Origin: Anammoximicrobium sp964486845
GTDB taxonomy: Bacteria; Planctomycetota; Planctomycetia; Pirellulales; Pirellulaceae
Reading direction: 5' to 3'
Assembly: GCA_964486845.1 (NCBI GenBank)
Contig: CAZAQY010000001.1
Location: 38,548 to 102,547, forward strand
DNA length: 64,000 nucleotides
Positions 50,561 to 59,447 of the stretch are shown piece by piece. The notes under the pieces were generated by a model. It worked only from the letters and a program-made list of their open reading frames with translations. It had not been told where the DNA came from and did not search any database. Positions within the stretch are counted from its first letter, which is position 1. The number at the start of each line of letters is the position of its first letter. The position numbers were made by a program, and so were the translations under genes.

Positions 50561-51781
50561 ATGAAGAAGCCGAAAGCGAGGCTGAGTCGCCGGCAGTTCG
50601 TGCAAGGCTCGGCGGCGGGAGTCGCGGCCTTTGCGATTGTGCCGCGACATGTCTTGGGAATGGGCGAGACGCCCCCCAGCGAGGAGATTGGCGGGGCCTT
50701 GATCGGCTGCGGCGGCCGCGGGCCGGGAACGTTCGGGTGTTTGGGCCCCAATGTCCGACGGCTGGCCTCGTGCGACGTGAAATTCAAGGACCGCTGCGAC
50801 AACAAGGAGTACTACACCGACTACCGCCTGCTGCTCGAGCGGCAGGACATCCAGGTGGTGGCCGTTGCCACGCATCCCGGCTGGCACGCCTTGATCTCGA
50901 TCGCCGCCATGGAGGCCGGCAAGGACGTGGTGTGCGAGAAACCGATGACGCGATTCATTTCGGAAGGCCGCGCGGTGGCCGACGCCGAACGGCGATTCGG
51001 CCGTGTCTTCCAAGTCGAACGCAAGGGTGGTTACAACCCCAACAAGGTCCGCAAGATCTTCGAGAGCGGGCTGCTGAAGAACTGCGACTCGGTGCTCGTC
51101 CGGCCCGGCGGATTCAAGGTGGCGGAATGGAGCGGCCGGGTCAAGTACGAGGTCCGGGAGGTGCCCAAGAGCCTCGACTGGGACATGTACTGCGGGCCGG
51201 CCCCGCTGCGGCCCTTCAACCCGCACCGGGTCGGCGGCACGCACCGCGGCTACTGGGACCACGAAGGCGGCGGCCTGGCCGATATGGCCCACCACCACCT
51301 GCACGCGCTGGCCTATCAGTACGGCCGCGATTTGACCGCCCCCGTGGAGATTATCCCCTATGCCCCACCGGCGCATCCCGAATGCTGCGGCATGTGGGGC
51401 TGGTGTGAACTGAAATACGCCGACGGCTTTACCCTGGTGCTGGAAAGCACCGAGTGGGGCGAGCGATACAACCGGCACCAGCACAAAAACCTGGGCGAGG
51501 CCGAACTGCTGAAGATGCTCAGCGAGGAGGACCGGAAGAAACTGGACGAGATGCCCGATCCGGTGCGGCTGCCGTTTTTCGAGGAGGCGATCCGCACGCG
51601 GTCGAAAACCGGCGGCAACGCCGAGCGCTCGCACCGCGTGGCCACGATCTACCACCTGGCCAACGTGGCCTTCCGCTGCGGGCGGCCGCTGAAGTTCGAC
51701 CCCGTCACCGAACAGATCGTCGGCGACGAAGAAGCCAACCGCCTGGTCAACCCGCCACTGCGGGCCCCGTGGCGGCTGTAG
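50561..51781 (+). CDS. Exported Gfo/Idh/MocA family oxidoreductase
   Basis: 406 residues from ATG 50561 (AAGGAG 9 nt upstream). LSRRQFVQGSAAGVAAFAIV is a twin-arginine signal. GGALIGCGGRGPGTFGCLG is the NAD(P) site; VVAVATHPGWHALISIAAMEAGKDVVCEKP contains the EKP signature with its lysine. The C-terminal domain shows GGTHRGYWDHEGGGLADMAH. It should reduce or oxidise a sugar or cyclitol in the periplasm, with a cofactor bound before export. One of two such genes here (see 56025). Confidence 0.92.
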   Translation: MKKPKARLSRRQFVQGSAAGVAAFAIVPRHVLGMGETPPSEEIGGALIGCGGRGPGTFGCLGPNVRRLASCDVKFKDRCDNKEYYTDYRLLLERQDIQVVAVATHPGWHALISIAAMEAGKDVVCEKPMTRFISEGRAVADAERRFGRVFQVERKGGYNPNKVRKIFESGLLKNCDSVLVRPGGFKVAEWSGRVKYEVREVPKSLDWDMYCGPAPLRPFNPHRVGGTHRGYWDHEGGGLADMAHHHLHALAYQYGRDLTAPVEIIPYAPPAHPECCGMWGWCELKYADGFTLVLESTEWGERYNRHQHKNLGEAELLKMLSEEDRKKLDEMPDPVRLPFFEEAIRTRSKTGGNAERSHRVATIYHLANVAFRCGRPLKFDPVTEQIVGDEEANRLVNPPLRAPWRL

Positions 51782-51783
51782 GC

Positions 51784-51854
51784 AGATTTCAGATTTGAAA
51801 TTTCACATTTGAGATTTGAGATCTGAGATCTGAGATTCGAGATTTCAGATTTGG
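51784..51854 (+). repeat. Tandem GATTTGAGATCTGA-type low-complexity repeat
   Basis: About 70 bp made of variants of agatttgagatctgag (gatttcagatttgaaatttc, gagatttgagatctgagatc). It contains self-complementary words such as agatct and tttgaaa. It begins directly after the oxidoreductase stop and ends before the HEAT-repeat gene. It is AT-rich against GC-rich flanks. Confidence 0.75.
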
Positions 51855-51900
51855 AAAGACAACATCGGCCCGTTCGCTGACACTGAAAGGAACCCATGCG

Positions 51901-52740
51901 ATGGCAGTCTCGGAACAATTGAAGGCCCTGGTCGGCCAGATGCCCGATCCCGACGGCCGGGGAATGTACACGGAAAATATCGACAAAGAGAAAATCGAAA
52001 AAGCGATCGCCTCGATCCACGGGGGCGGCCGCGACAACGTCCGCGGACTGATCGAAATGCTCGGCGAGCCGGGCAGCGATCAGGATGTCAAACCGCATTA
52101 CGCTTTGCACTGCCTGGCCAACCATACGCTTGTCGCCAAGGACGAAAACGGTCGCCGGGCGCTGTGTGAAGTGCTGTGCGAGGCCCTCACCGGCGACCAT
52201 ACGCCGTACGTCAAGGGCTTCCTGTGCCAGACGCTGCAGTGGGCCGGCCATCGCGAGTCGGCCGCGGCGCTGGGCAAGCTGCTGACGGATGAAGCGTTGT
52301 GCGACGCCGCCGCGATGGCCTTGGTCGCAATCAAGGACGGAGCCGGCGAACAGCTGCGGTCGGCCTTGCCCAACGCCAAGGGCCGCTGCCGGCTGACCAT
52401 TCTGCACAGCCTGGCCGCCTTGGCCGATGCGGGCGCTGCCGACGCGTTCAAGCAGGCGCTGAAGGACAACGACCGCGAGGTCCGCATCGCCGCCGGCGCA
52501 GGACTCGCCAATCTGGGCGACGCCGGCGCTGTCGACTTGCTGATCAAGGCGGCCGATGTGCAACCCGGCTGGGAGCGGATCCAGGCCGCCAAACACTGCC
52601 TGGTGCTGGCCGAAAAGCTGACCGCCGCCGGCAACAAGGCGGAGGCTCGGCGGATCTACCAGCACCTGCGTGACACTCGCCAGGATGCGTCGGAAGCCTA
52701 CATCCGCCAAGCCGCCGACAAGGCGCTGGCGGCGGCTTGA
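51901..52740 (+). CDS. HEAT-repeat protein
   Basis: 279 residues. From ~residue 60 it is a run of about five helical HEAT/PBS-lyase-like units (RRALCEVLCEALTGDHTPYV, GAADAFKQALKDNDREVRIA, GAGLANLGDAGAVDLLIKAA). Such solenoids bind protein partners; no catalytic motif is seen. The ~50 N-terminal residues are distinct. There is no signal peptide, so it is cytoplasmic. AAGGAA precedes ATG 51901. It follows the oxidoreductase at 50561 and may be cotranscribed with it across the repeat. Confidence 0.85.
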   Translation: MAVSEQLKALVGQMPDPDGRGMYTENIDKEKIEKAIASIHGGGRDNVRGLIEMLGEPGSDQDVKPHYALHCLANHTLVAKDENGRRALCEVLCEALTGDHTPYVKGFLCQTLQWAGHRESAAALGKLLTDEALCDAAAMALVAIKDGAGEQLRSALPNAKGRCRLTILHSLAALADAGAADAFKQALKDNDREVRIAAGAGLANLGDAGAVDLLIKAADVQPGWERIQAAKHCLVLAEKLTAAGNKAEARRIYQHLRDTRQDASEAYIRQAADKALAAA

Positions 52741-52749
52741 ACGGCGGCG

Positions 52750-54231
52750 TTATGCGTCCAAAAGTTCACGGCGGGCGGCGGCGGTGATGCGGTCCAGCTC
52801 TCGGGCAAAGGCTGGACCGATCTGCGGCGGTTCTTGCTGGGCGACCAGCCTGCGCCAGGCCTGGTCCGCCCGGTCCAGCAGGGCCTCGTCGCTGACGACC
52901 GCGGGCGACTCATGATCGCAGTAGCTGCGGTCAAACAGCTTGGGCAGCCAACCCACCTGGCGGAAGTGGTGCGCCGTGTGCTCCGTCTCCAGGTACGTCC
53001 GCTGGGAACAGAACTCCATCTCGGAGATCACGTCCAGGCCCATCGTTTCGTCGCTGACCTCCATTCCGGCATAGAACTTGTAAAGCGCTTCGTTCGCCTC
53101 CAGGTCGATCATGGCCTGGGTCGGCGAGAACACGGCGGCGCTGTCCAGGGCGCCGATCGCCAACGGCAGGCTGACCGTCGAGCCGAGGGCCATTTGGCGA
53201 TAGACCTTCATCATCGCGGCTTGAATGCCGGGCACTTTCGCCTCGACATACGCCGGTTCGACGTTGTGTACCAAACCGTACTTGCAGCGGAACAACTGGT
53301 GCAGCGCGGCGTCCGTGAGGATGGCTGCCGGAGTGGCGAAGCAAACTTGCGTCGTGCGCATGTCCATCTCAGCCGCGATGCTGGTCGAGAAATAGAACCG
53401 GTCCGGCTGGATCAACGTCGTCGCGGCCAGGCAGCCCAGGATTTCCGCAGCCGCGACGATCACGCTGCCGGCCGGGGTGACGGGACTGGTCGCGCCCAGG
53501 ATGGGCATGGGTGCAAAGTTGACCGGAAAGTCGTACTTCAAAGCCTGTTCTAACACTTCGCACGATCGCGTGTCCAATTTCAACGGCGAGGTGGTGCAGT
53601 ACGCGGTGACGATGATCGGCGGCTGGGTGCTCAGCAGTTCCCGATCGCCGCCCGTGGCCAGCGCGGCCATCTCCGCCAGGTACTTGACCTGCGCGCCGGA
53701 ACTGGTGCCGACCCAGCCGGGTTTCTTGGTGTGCAACAGCAGCAGCCGGGCCGATTCGATGTTCTCCAGGCGCGGGTCGAATTCGCTGCAAATGAACGGC
53801 GCGTTCACCGCCGCGACGCAGTCCAGCGCGTTGCCCAGTTGGATGGCCTCGATCTGGTCCTGGACGGTCGGCCCACGGTAGCGCCGCTGGCGATAGTCGA
53901 AAATCCACGGCGTGCCGAACCCGTAGTCGACCACGAACCGCTCCGGCACGGCGACGCCGTCGGGCGGCAACTCGCGGCAGAAGGGGTACCACAGCGACGA
54001 GCGGACCATGCGGTAGCGGTCCCGCTGGGCGGCGATCTGCCGCTCGACCAGGTCCGGGGGGAACCAGGCCCGCCGCGCCGCAAAGTCGACCCTGCAGCCT
54101 GCGTCCGCCAAGGCGCGCAGGAGAAACTCGCCCTGGATCTGCAGGCCGGTGCGCTGGAGGATCGCCAGCGCGCCGGCGTGCAGGCGGTCCATCTGTTCGG
54201 CATCCAGGACGCGGAGGAAACCGTGTAACAT
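52750..54231 (-). CDS. MttB-family (trimethylamine methyltransferase-like) protein, non-pyrrolysine
   Basis: 493 residues. LDAEQMDRLHAGALAILQRTGLQI is the family N-terminus. The TIM barrel shows KKPGWVGTSSGAQVKYLAEM, FAPMPILGATSPVTPAGSVI and VYRQMALGSTVSLPLAIGAL. There is no in-frame TAG, so it is a non-pyrrolysine member; such enzymes demethylate quaternary amines such as glycine betaine or related methyl donors onto a corrinoid protein. No corrinoid protein or second methyltransferase is encoded nearby, so substrate and partner are unknown. AGGA precedes ATG 54231. It is convergent with the HEAT gene, 9 nt away. Confidence 0.9.
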   Translation of the reverse strand: MLHGFLRVLDAEQMDRLHAGALAILQRTGLQIQGEFLLRALADAGCRVDFAARRAWFPPDLVERQIAAQRDRYRMVRSSLWYPFCRELPPDGVAVPERFVVDYGFGTPWIFDYRQRRYRGPTVQDQIEAIQLGNALDCVAAVNAPFICSEFDPRLENIESARLLLLHTKKPGWVGTSSGAQVKYLAEMAALATGGDRELLSTQPPIIVTAYCTTSPLKLDTRSCEVLEQALKYDFPVNFAPMPILGATSPVTPAGSVIVAAAEILGCLAATTLIQPDRFYFSTSIAAEMDMRTTQVCFATPAAILTDAALHQLFRCKYGLVHNVEPAYVEAKVPGIQAAMMKVYRQMALGSTVSLPLAIGALDSAAVFSPTQAMIDLEANEALYKFYAGMEVSDETMGLDVISEMEFCSQRTYLETEHTAHHFRQVGWLPKLFDRSYCDHESPAVVSDEALLDRADQAWRRLVAQQEPPQIGPAFARELDRITAAARRELLDA

Positions 54232-54421
54232 GATCGGGTCCTAACGCGGTCAACGGCCTAGGGGATCAAGATCGGGAAGAGATACGAGTGTACGAGTACG
54301 TGTGCGACATGGGAAACCGTTCTCGCTTGACCTCCTGCCGTGCTCGTACACGCCAATCCCTGGAAAAACAGGAGGCTGCGAGGTGCCTGTCCCAATTTTT
54401 CACAGCCTCGGAGCGTGCGGC

Positions 54422-54775
54422 CTACGATTTGGCCGCCGCCCACGGGGACGGGCCGTCCTTGTAGGTGACGAATTCGATCGCGGCCCCGTCCGGCGTCTGG
54501 TAGAAGCCGGCCACGGCGAAGCCCGCGTCGAACGGCTCCAGCAAGACCTTCAGCCCCTTTGCCGCTTTGTGGATGGCTTCCACGCTGTCGACCCGAAAGC
54601 CGATATGCGGGCCGTCCCGCAGAGGGCCGGTCACCGGACTGTCGGGCTCGAAGTACAGCCACTCGACCCGATACGGGTGATCCTCCAAGTTGGTAACCCA
54701 CACCCGCGTGGCTTCCACAAAAACCGCGCCCGGCTTCTTCTCGTTGGTCACAATGCCGACATGATCGAATTGCAT
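54422..54775 (-). CDS. VOC (glyoxalase/bleomycin-resistance fold) protein
   Basis: 117 residues from ATG 54775 (AGGAGT upstream), the normal size of a single VOC unit. MQFDHVGIVTNEKKPGAVFV starts the fold; VEWLYFEPDSPVTGPLRDGPHIGFRV and GFYQTPDGAAIEFVTYKD hold the candidate metal ligands (His4/5, Glu near the end). Members are metal-dependent isomerases, dioxygenases or epimerases. The N-terminal extension from 54910 is not family-like. It lies upstream of the MttB-family gene on the same strand, about 190 nt away, so joint transcription is possible. Confidence 0.85.
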   Translation of the reverse strand: MQFDHVGIVTNEKKPGAVFVEATRVWVTNLEDHPYRVEWLYFEPDSPVTGPLRDGPHIGFRVDSVEAIHKAAKGLKVLLEPFDAGFAVAGFYQTPDGAAIEFVTYKDGPSPWAAAKS

Positions 54776-54954
54776 GGGTAGACTCCTGACACGGCCGGCG
54801 GCCGCACGCAGCCCTCGAACAGCAAAATTCTGCTTCCGACAGGCACCAATATGCCTTGCCATCGCGACGTAATCAATCCATGATAAGCTTTGTCTTGGAT
54901 GGGAAGCCACTACCGAGTGCGCCCTCCGCCGTTTTCGGTCACCGCGCGAACGTT

Positions 54955-56028
54955 ATGCCTGAGATCCAACACATTCCCCGCATCGTCTTGGTCACCGGCG
55001 GCGCCGGTTTCATCGGCGTCAGTTTCATCCGCCACCTGCTGGCCGCCGATCCGGCGGTCCGGGTGATCAACCTGGACGCCTTGACGTACGCCGGCAGCCT
55101 GAGCAGTCTCGCCGGCGTGGCGGAACGGTACGGCGATCGCTATCGCTTCGTACACGCCGACATCTGTGACGAACCGCCGGTGGCTCAGGTCTTTGCCGAG
55201 GAGCCCATCGACACCGTCGTGCATTTCGCCGCCGAGAGCCACGTCGATCGCTCGATCACCGGCCCGCGGGCGTTCCTGGACACCAACATCATCGGCACGT
55301 ACACGCTGCTGCAGCAATCGCTGGCGGCGTGGCGGGCCCGCAAAGTGTTCCGCTTCCACCACGTCAGCACCGACGAAGTGTACGGCTCGCTGGGTCCGTC
55401 AGGCTACTTCACGGAAGAAACGCCCTACCATCCCAACAGCCCGTACAGCGCCTCGAAGGCCGCCTCCGACCATTTGGTGCGCGCCTGGGGCCATACCTAC
55501 GGACTGCCGGTCACCATCTCCAACTGCTCGAACAACTACGGCCCCTACCAGTTCCCGGAAAAGTTGATCCCGCTGATGATCACACGGGCGTTGGCCGGCC
55601 AGTCGCTGCCGATCTACGGGACCGGCCAGAACGTCCGCGACTGGCTGTACGTCGAGGATCACTGCCGAGCAATCGAGCGGATCGTCCGCTGCGGCTGCGA
55701 CGGCCGGACGTACAACGTCGGCGGCCTGAACGAATGGAACAACCTGGACATTGTGTACTTGCTGTGCGATCTGCTGCAGCAAAAACGGCCGCGGGCGGCG
55801 GGCAGCTATCGGGACCTGATCGCGTTCGTCAGCGACCGGCCCGGACATGACCTGCGGTATGCCATCGACGCCAGCCGGTTGCGCACCGAGCTGGGCTGGG
55901 AACCGCAGTACACATTCGAAGCCGGCCTGGGACGTACGATTGACTGGTACTTGGAAAACGGGGCCTGGCTGCAGGCGATCGCGGCCAAGGGCTATCAGGG
56001 GCAGCGGCTGGGACTGCTGGGGCGTTAG
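54955..56028 (+). CDS. rfbB: dTDP-glucose 4,6-dehydratase
   Basis: 357 residues from ATG 54955, the usual length. VLVTGGAGFIGVSFIRHLLA is the NAD site; NLDALTYAGSLSSLAGV and FAAESHVDRSITGP are RfbB hallmarks. STDEVYGSLG supplies the catalytic Thr-Asp-Glu, YSASKAASDHLVRA the YxxxK, and NNYGPYQFPEKLIPLMI the substrate segment. It makes dTDP-4-keto-6-deoxyglucose for rhamnose and other deoxysugars. No other dTDP-sugar gene (rmlA, C, D) is nearby. The Shine-Dalgarno is weak. Its stop overlaps the convergent gene's stop by 4 nt. Confidence 0.95.
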   Translation: MPEIQHIPRIVLVTGGAGFIGVSFIRHLLAADPAVRVINLDALTYAGSLSSLAGVAERYGDRYRFVHADICDEPPVAQVFAEEPIDTVVHFAAESHVDRSITGPRAFLDTNIIGTYTLLQQSLAAWRARKVFRFHHVSTDEVYGSLGPSGYFTEETPYHPNSPYSASKAASDHLVRAWGHTYGLPVTISNCSNNYGPYQFPEKLIPLMITRALAGQSLPIYGTGQNVRDWLYVEDHCRAIERIVRCGCDGRTYNVGGLNEWNNLDIVYLLCDLLQQKRPRAAGSYRDLIAFVSDRPGHDLRYAIDASRLRTELGWEPQYTFEAGLGRTIDWYLENGAWLQAIAAKGYQGQRLGLLGR

Positions 56029-57323
56029 ATCAGCGACCAGGGCGGCCGCATGGCTCGCAACAGCATGGCGTTGGCCTGGTCGTCGTCCAGGAACCGTTCG
56101 GCCACCGGGTCCCACTTCAGCGAACGGCCTAGGCGCAGGCCGATGTTCGCTGCATGGCAGATGGTGGTGGCGCGGTGGGCGCTTTCGGGGTGGCAGACGG
56201 GCTGCTTGCGGGACTTGATGCAATCCAGCCAGTCGCGCACGTGGTCGCCTGTTTGGGCCCAGCCGGGAGCCGACAGGTTTCTGGCTTGCAGAATCGACTT
56301 CGGCTCGGCCGTCACCGCGTCGGTCTGATCGTCCACCTGGATCCAGCCTTCGGTGCCGACGAAGCGGATGTAACGATCCTGAAAAAGACCGCTGGAGCGG
56401 ATGACGATTTTGACGCCGTCGGCATAGGTACAGGTGCAGTCGGCCGTCACGGGCGTTTCACTGTACGCGTCCGGTTTCCACGTCGCCGTGCCCTCGTAGC
56501 TGACGGGGCCCGTGTCGTCGCGCTCCAGGCCCCATTGGGCGATATCGGTATAGTGGCAGCCCATGCCGATGATGGGCCCGGCCCCGGTGTCCCAGAAATA
56601 GTTCCACCCGCTCACGAAGGCCGGCGAGTACGTACGCCAGGGGATCGGACCGAGCCACATATCGTAATCAAAGCCCTCCGGCACGGGTCGCGGCTTGTCG
56701 AGTGCGACCGTCGGGCCTTCCCACACCTGGCAGATCACCGTGTGGACTTTTCCAATCATGCCCTTGCGGGCCGACTCGATCTGGAAACGGTACGAGGCCA
56801 CGGAGCGGCGCTGGTGGCCGGCCTGGTAGACGGTGCCGTAGCGCGTCATCGTGTCGGCCATCGCCCGGCTCTCGCCGATGGCCAGCGAGACGGGCTTCTC
56901 GCAGTAGATGTCCTTGCCCGACTTGGCGGCCAAAATCGACAGCGGCGTGTGCCAGCGGTCGCCCGTGGCGATCAGCACGGCGTCGATGTCGGCGCGGCCC
57001 AGCAGGTCACGAAAGTCGGGATAGGTGGCGCAGTCCTGGTTTCCGTTCTTGGTGTCGACGACCTTCTTGGCCGCGGCCAGTCGCTCCGACCGGCAGTCCG
57101 ACACGGCCACGCAGTGCACGTCGTCGAACATCAGGAAATGGGGCAGAATCGCCGCGCACCGGCCGCCGTATCCGATCACCCCCATCACGATCCGCTGGCT
57201 GGGGGCAGCAGCGCCCCGGCCCAGCACGTGTCCCGGCACCACCAGCGGCGCCGCCAACGCCACTCCCGTCGCTGCGCTGCATTTCAGAAAGCTCCGGCGG
57301 CTCAGACTCGGCCTCGTTTCCAT
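56025..57323 (-). CDS. Exported Gfo/Idh/MocA family oxidoreductase
   Basis: 432 residues from ATG 57323 (GAGGAG 8 nt upstream). LSRRSFLKCSAATGVALAAP is a twin-arginine signal. IVMGVIGYGGRCAAILPHFL is the NAD(P) site and GKDIYCEKPVSLAIGESRAM contains the EKP motif. GAGPIIGMGCHYTDIAQWGL and the end SAHRATTICHAANIGLRLGR are typical of the planctomycete subfamily. It acts on an unknown polyol or sugar in the periplasm. It is only distantly like the one at 50561. Confidence 0.93.
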   Translation of the reverse strand: METRPSLSRRSFLKCSAATGVALAAPLVVPGHVLGRGAAAPSQRIVMGVIGYGGRCAAILPHFLMFDDVHCVAVSDCRSERLAAAKKVVDTKNGNQDCATYPDFRDLLGRADIDAVLIATGDRWHTPLSILAAKSGKDIYCEKPVSLAIGESRAMADTMTRYGTVYQAGHQRRSVASYRFQIESARKGMIGKVHTVICQVWEGPTVALDKPRPVPEGFDYDMWLGPIPWRTYSPAFVSGWNYFWDTGAGPIIGMGCHYTDIAQWGLERDDTGPVSYEGTATWKPDAYSETPVTADCTCTYADGVKIVIRSSGLFQDRYIRFVGTEGWIQVDDQTDAVTAEPKSILQARNLSAPGWAQTGDHVRDWLDCIKSRKQPVCHPESAHRATTICHAANIGLRLGRSLKWDPVAERFLDDDQANAMLLRAMRPPWSLI

Positions 57324-57499
57324 CGTGTTGCTCCTCTTCATGGGACGGGAAGGCGAAAGGCTGACGATGGCCGTAAATCTAGGCGGCGCCGCGGTCGCTG
57401 TCAAGCAAGCGTCCGCCTCCCGCCTCGCCGGCTGCCAACAGGCGATTCGCGACGAGCGCCCGCTGGGAGTTCTCGCGCCGATCAGAGCGGGGCGTCTCG

Positions 57500-58735
57500 T
57501 CAGTCTTCGATGCCGAGGAACTCGGCCGGCACGGTCCGCAGGATTTCCTCGGTGCTGGTCATCCCTTGGGCCACTTTCAGCAACGCTCCGCGACGAAAGG
57601 GAATCATGCCGTTCTTGATGGCCGCCTCGCCGATCTGTTCGGCCGTACTGTGATCGGCGATCAAGCGGCGGATGTCCCGGTTCAGGGTCAAGATTTCAAA
57701 CAGGCCGGTGCGGCCGGCATAACCGGTACGCTGGCACGCTTCGCAACTGCCGGGGCCGTAAATCGCGCGGCCTTCGCCGGGTTCGAGCAGGTCCTGGATC
57801 TCGTCAAAGGTGGCCGGGGACTCATCCAAGTCGAACCGCTGGCGGCAGTCGAGGCAGAGTGTCCGCACCAACCGCTGGGCGACGATCCCCAGCAGACAAC
57901 TGGACAAGAAATAGGGCGGCGCGCCCAGCGCCAACATGCTCTGCGCGGCGGCGGATGAGACCGGAGCGTGCAAGGTGGAGAGCACCAGGTGGCCGCTATT
58001 GGCCGCGCGCACGGAAGCCACGGCGGTCTCCTCGTCGCGGATCTCACCGACCATGATCACGTCGGGCGCCTGCCGCAGAACATGCCGCAACAGCTGGGGG
58101 AAATCCACGTCGATCTTCGGATTGACCTGCGATTGGCGGAGTCCGTCGATGGCGTATTCAATCGGGTCTTCCAGCGTGTTGATCTTGCGTTCGCCGTTGT
58201 TCAGGTGCGTCAAGCACGCGTACAGCGTGGTCGTCTTGCCTGTGCCCGTGGGCCCCGTCACCAGCAGCAGGCCGCTGGGCCTGGAGAGCAGGCTCTTCAG
58301 CGTTTCCAGATCCTTGGAAAACATGCCCAGGCAATCCAGCCGTCGCAGTCCCCCGTCACGGTCCCACAACCGCATCGTCAGGTCCTCGCCGAACAGCGTG
58401 CCGATGCAGCTGATGCGGATATCCAGGCGTCTCCCCCCTTTGGCGTGCAACCAGCGCCCTTCGCCGGGGCGCCTGCGGTCGGCGACGTCCATGCCCGACA
58501 TCGCTTTGACATGGGCGATCAGCTGGCGACTGAGGTCACTGGAGACGAAAGCGATCGGCTCGATCTTGCCCAGCCGGCGCATGCAGATGTTGCCGCACGT
58601 CTCGTCGCTCAACACATACAAGTCGCTGGCTTGCATCGTCGAAGCGTGGCGCAGCAAGGCATCCACGGCAGGCTCCGCCTGCATCTCGCCCAGTTTCGCG
58701 GGGTCGAACTGTTCGGTGACCGCCAACTCGTTCAT
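57500..58735 (-). CDS. GspE/PilB-type secretion ATPase, short form
   Basis: 411 residues from ATG 58735, which overlaps the upstream STAS stop (ATGA). GPTGTGKTTT (161-170) is Walker A, LEDPIEYAIDGLRQSQVN the Asp box, DVIMVGEIRDEETA the Walker B, and STLHAPVSSAA the His box. CLDCRQ...CEACQRTGYAGRTGLFEIL is the zinc finger. Normal GspE/PilB proteins have an N-terminal MshEN domain (~150 residues) that is lacking here. It should drive pilus or type II secretion assembly, or retraction, but no secretin, pilin or platform gene lies nearby. Confidence 0.93.
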   Translation of the reverse strand: MNELAVTEQFDPAKLGEMQAEPAVDALLRHASTMQASDLYVLSDETCGNICMRRLGKIEPIAFVSSDLSRQLIAHVKAMSGMDVADRRRPGEGRWLHAKGGRRLDIRISCIGTLFGEDLTMRLWDRDGGLRRLDCLGMFSKDLETLKSLLSRPSGLLLVTGPTGTGKTTTLYACLTHLNNGERKINTLEDPIEYAIDGLRQSQVNPKIDVDFPQLLRHVLRQAPDVIMVGEIRDEETAVASVRAANSGHLVLSTLHAPVSSAAAQSMLALGAPPYFLSSCLLGIVAQRLVRTLCLDCRQRFDLDESPATFDEIQDLLEPGEGRAIYGPGSCEACQRTGYAGRTGLFEILTLNRDIRRLIADHSTAEQIGEAAIKNGMIPFRRGALLKVAQGMTSTEEILRTVPAEFLGIED

Positions 58736-59088
58736 GGGTTGCCTTTCGCGACCAAGCGCCGGGCGACTGCCTCGTCTTCCGCTATCTTGAACACCAACTG
58801 CATGTTCAGGATTCTCATCACATCGCGGGCAGCAGGCGAAAGCGAATGCAGGACGAGCGTGCCACCCTTGGTGCGGAACTCCTTGTGGCACGCCAACAGC
58901 CAAGCGATTCCGCTGGAATCGATGGCCTGAACGGCGTGCAGATCCAGCAGCACTTGGCTGCCGTAACAGTCAGCTCCCAGCAGATCGCGCAAAGGCTCGT
59001 GCCCGACGGCCAACTGTCTCTGGGAAACGTCTCCCAGGACCTCGACCAGGGAGAGACCGTCTTGTCGAGATTTGATGAAAAGTTCCAT
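58732..59088 (-). CDS. STAS domain protein (anti-sigma factor antagonist-like)
   Basis: 118 residues from ATG 59088. The STAS core reads VEVLGDVSQRQLAVGHEPLR, then VLLDLHAVQAIDSSGIAWLL with the DSSG motif (Asp57-Gly60) whose serine is phosphorylated in SpoIIAA, and GGTLVLHSLSPAARDVMRIL. It likely takes part in a partner-switch with a serine kinase. Its stop overlaps the start of the ATPase gene, so the two are translated together and may act as a control device for that ATPase. The spacing to the gene at 59448 is 359 nt, with only the repeat in it. An earlier start at 59268 is not family-like. Confidence 0.88.
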   Translation of the reverse strand: MELFIKSRQDGLSLVEVLGDVSQRQLAVGHEPLRDLLGADCYGSQVLLDLHAVQAIDSSGIAWLLACHKEFRTKGGTLVLHSLSPAARDVMRILNMQLVFKIAEDEAVARRLVAKGNP

Positions 59089-59356
59089 CTGCCACCCCTC
59101 ACCTGCAGGTGATTTAATCGCCCCGTCGCCCCAAGTGCAACCCCCGTCGTCCTTTTTCCGTGTCATCGCCCGTGTTGTGCCCCGTTGTGCCGCACTCCGA
59201 ACAACGCCGGCTCGCTTCGTGCTGTCGGCGTTACATCTTGCCAAGCTTGACTCGTTTTCGCGGTACAACCGCGACCTTCCGCAAAATCGAAAAAAAACTG
59301 CTAACCGTCACGGCACACAGCCGAGAACTAATAGCGAGGGGAACCAGCCCTTGGAG

Positions 59357-59420
59357 GACAGAGAAGCAGGATGACAGAGAAGCAGGATGACAGATAAGCA
59401 GGATGACAGACAAGCAGGAT
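59357..59420 (+). repeat. Four 16-bp tandem repeats
   Basis: Units 59357-59372 and 59373-59388 are both gacagagaagcaggat, 59389-59404 is gacagataagcaggat and 59405-59420 gacagacaagcaggat. They end 7 nt before the ribosome-site region of the small exported gene and share the gacaga start with the repeats at 15250 and 50216. Confidence 0.85.
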
Positions 59421-59447
59421 GACACGAGTTTATTCGAGGAGGCACTC

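Noticed and set aside
52750..54231. Pyrrolysine-containing MttB
   Set aside because: There is no in-frame TAG in the gene and no pyl gene in the window.
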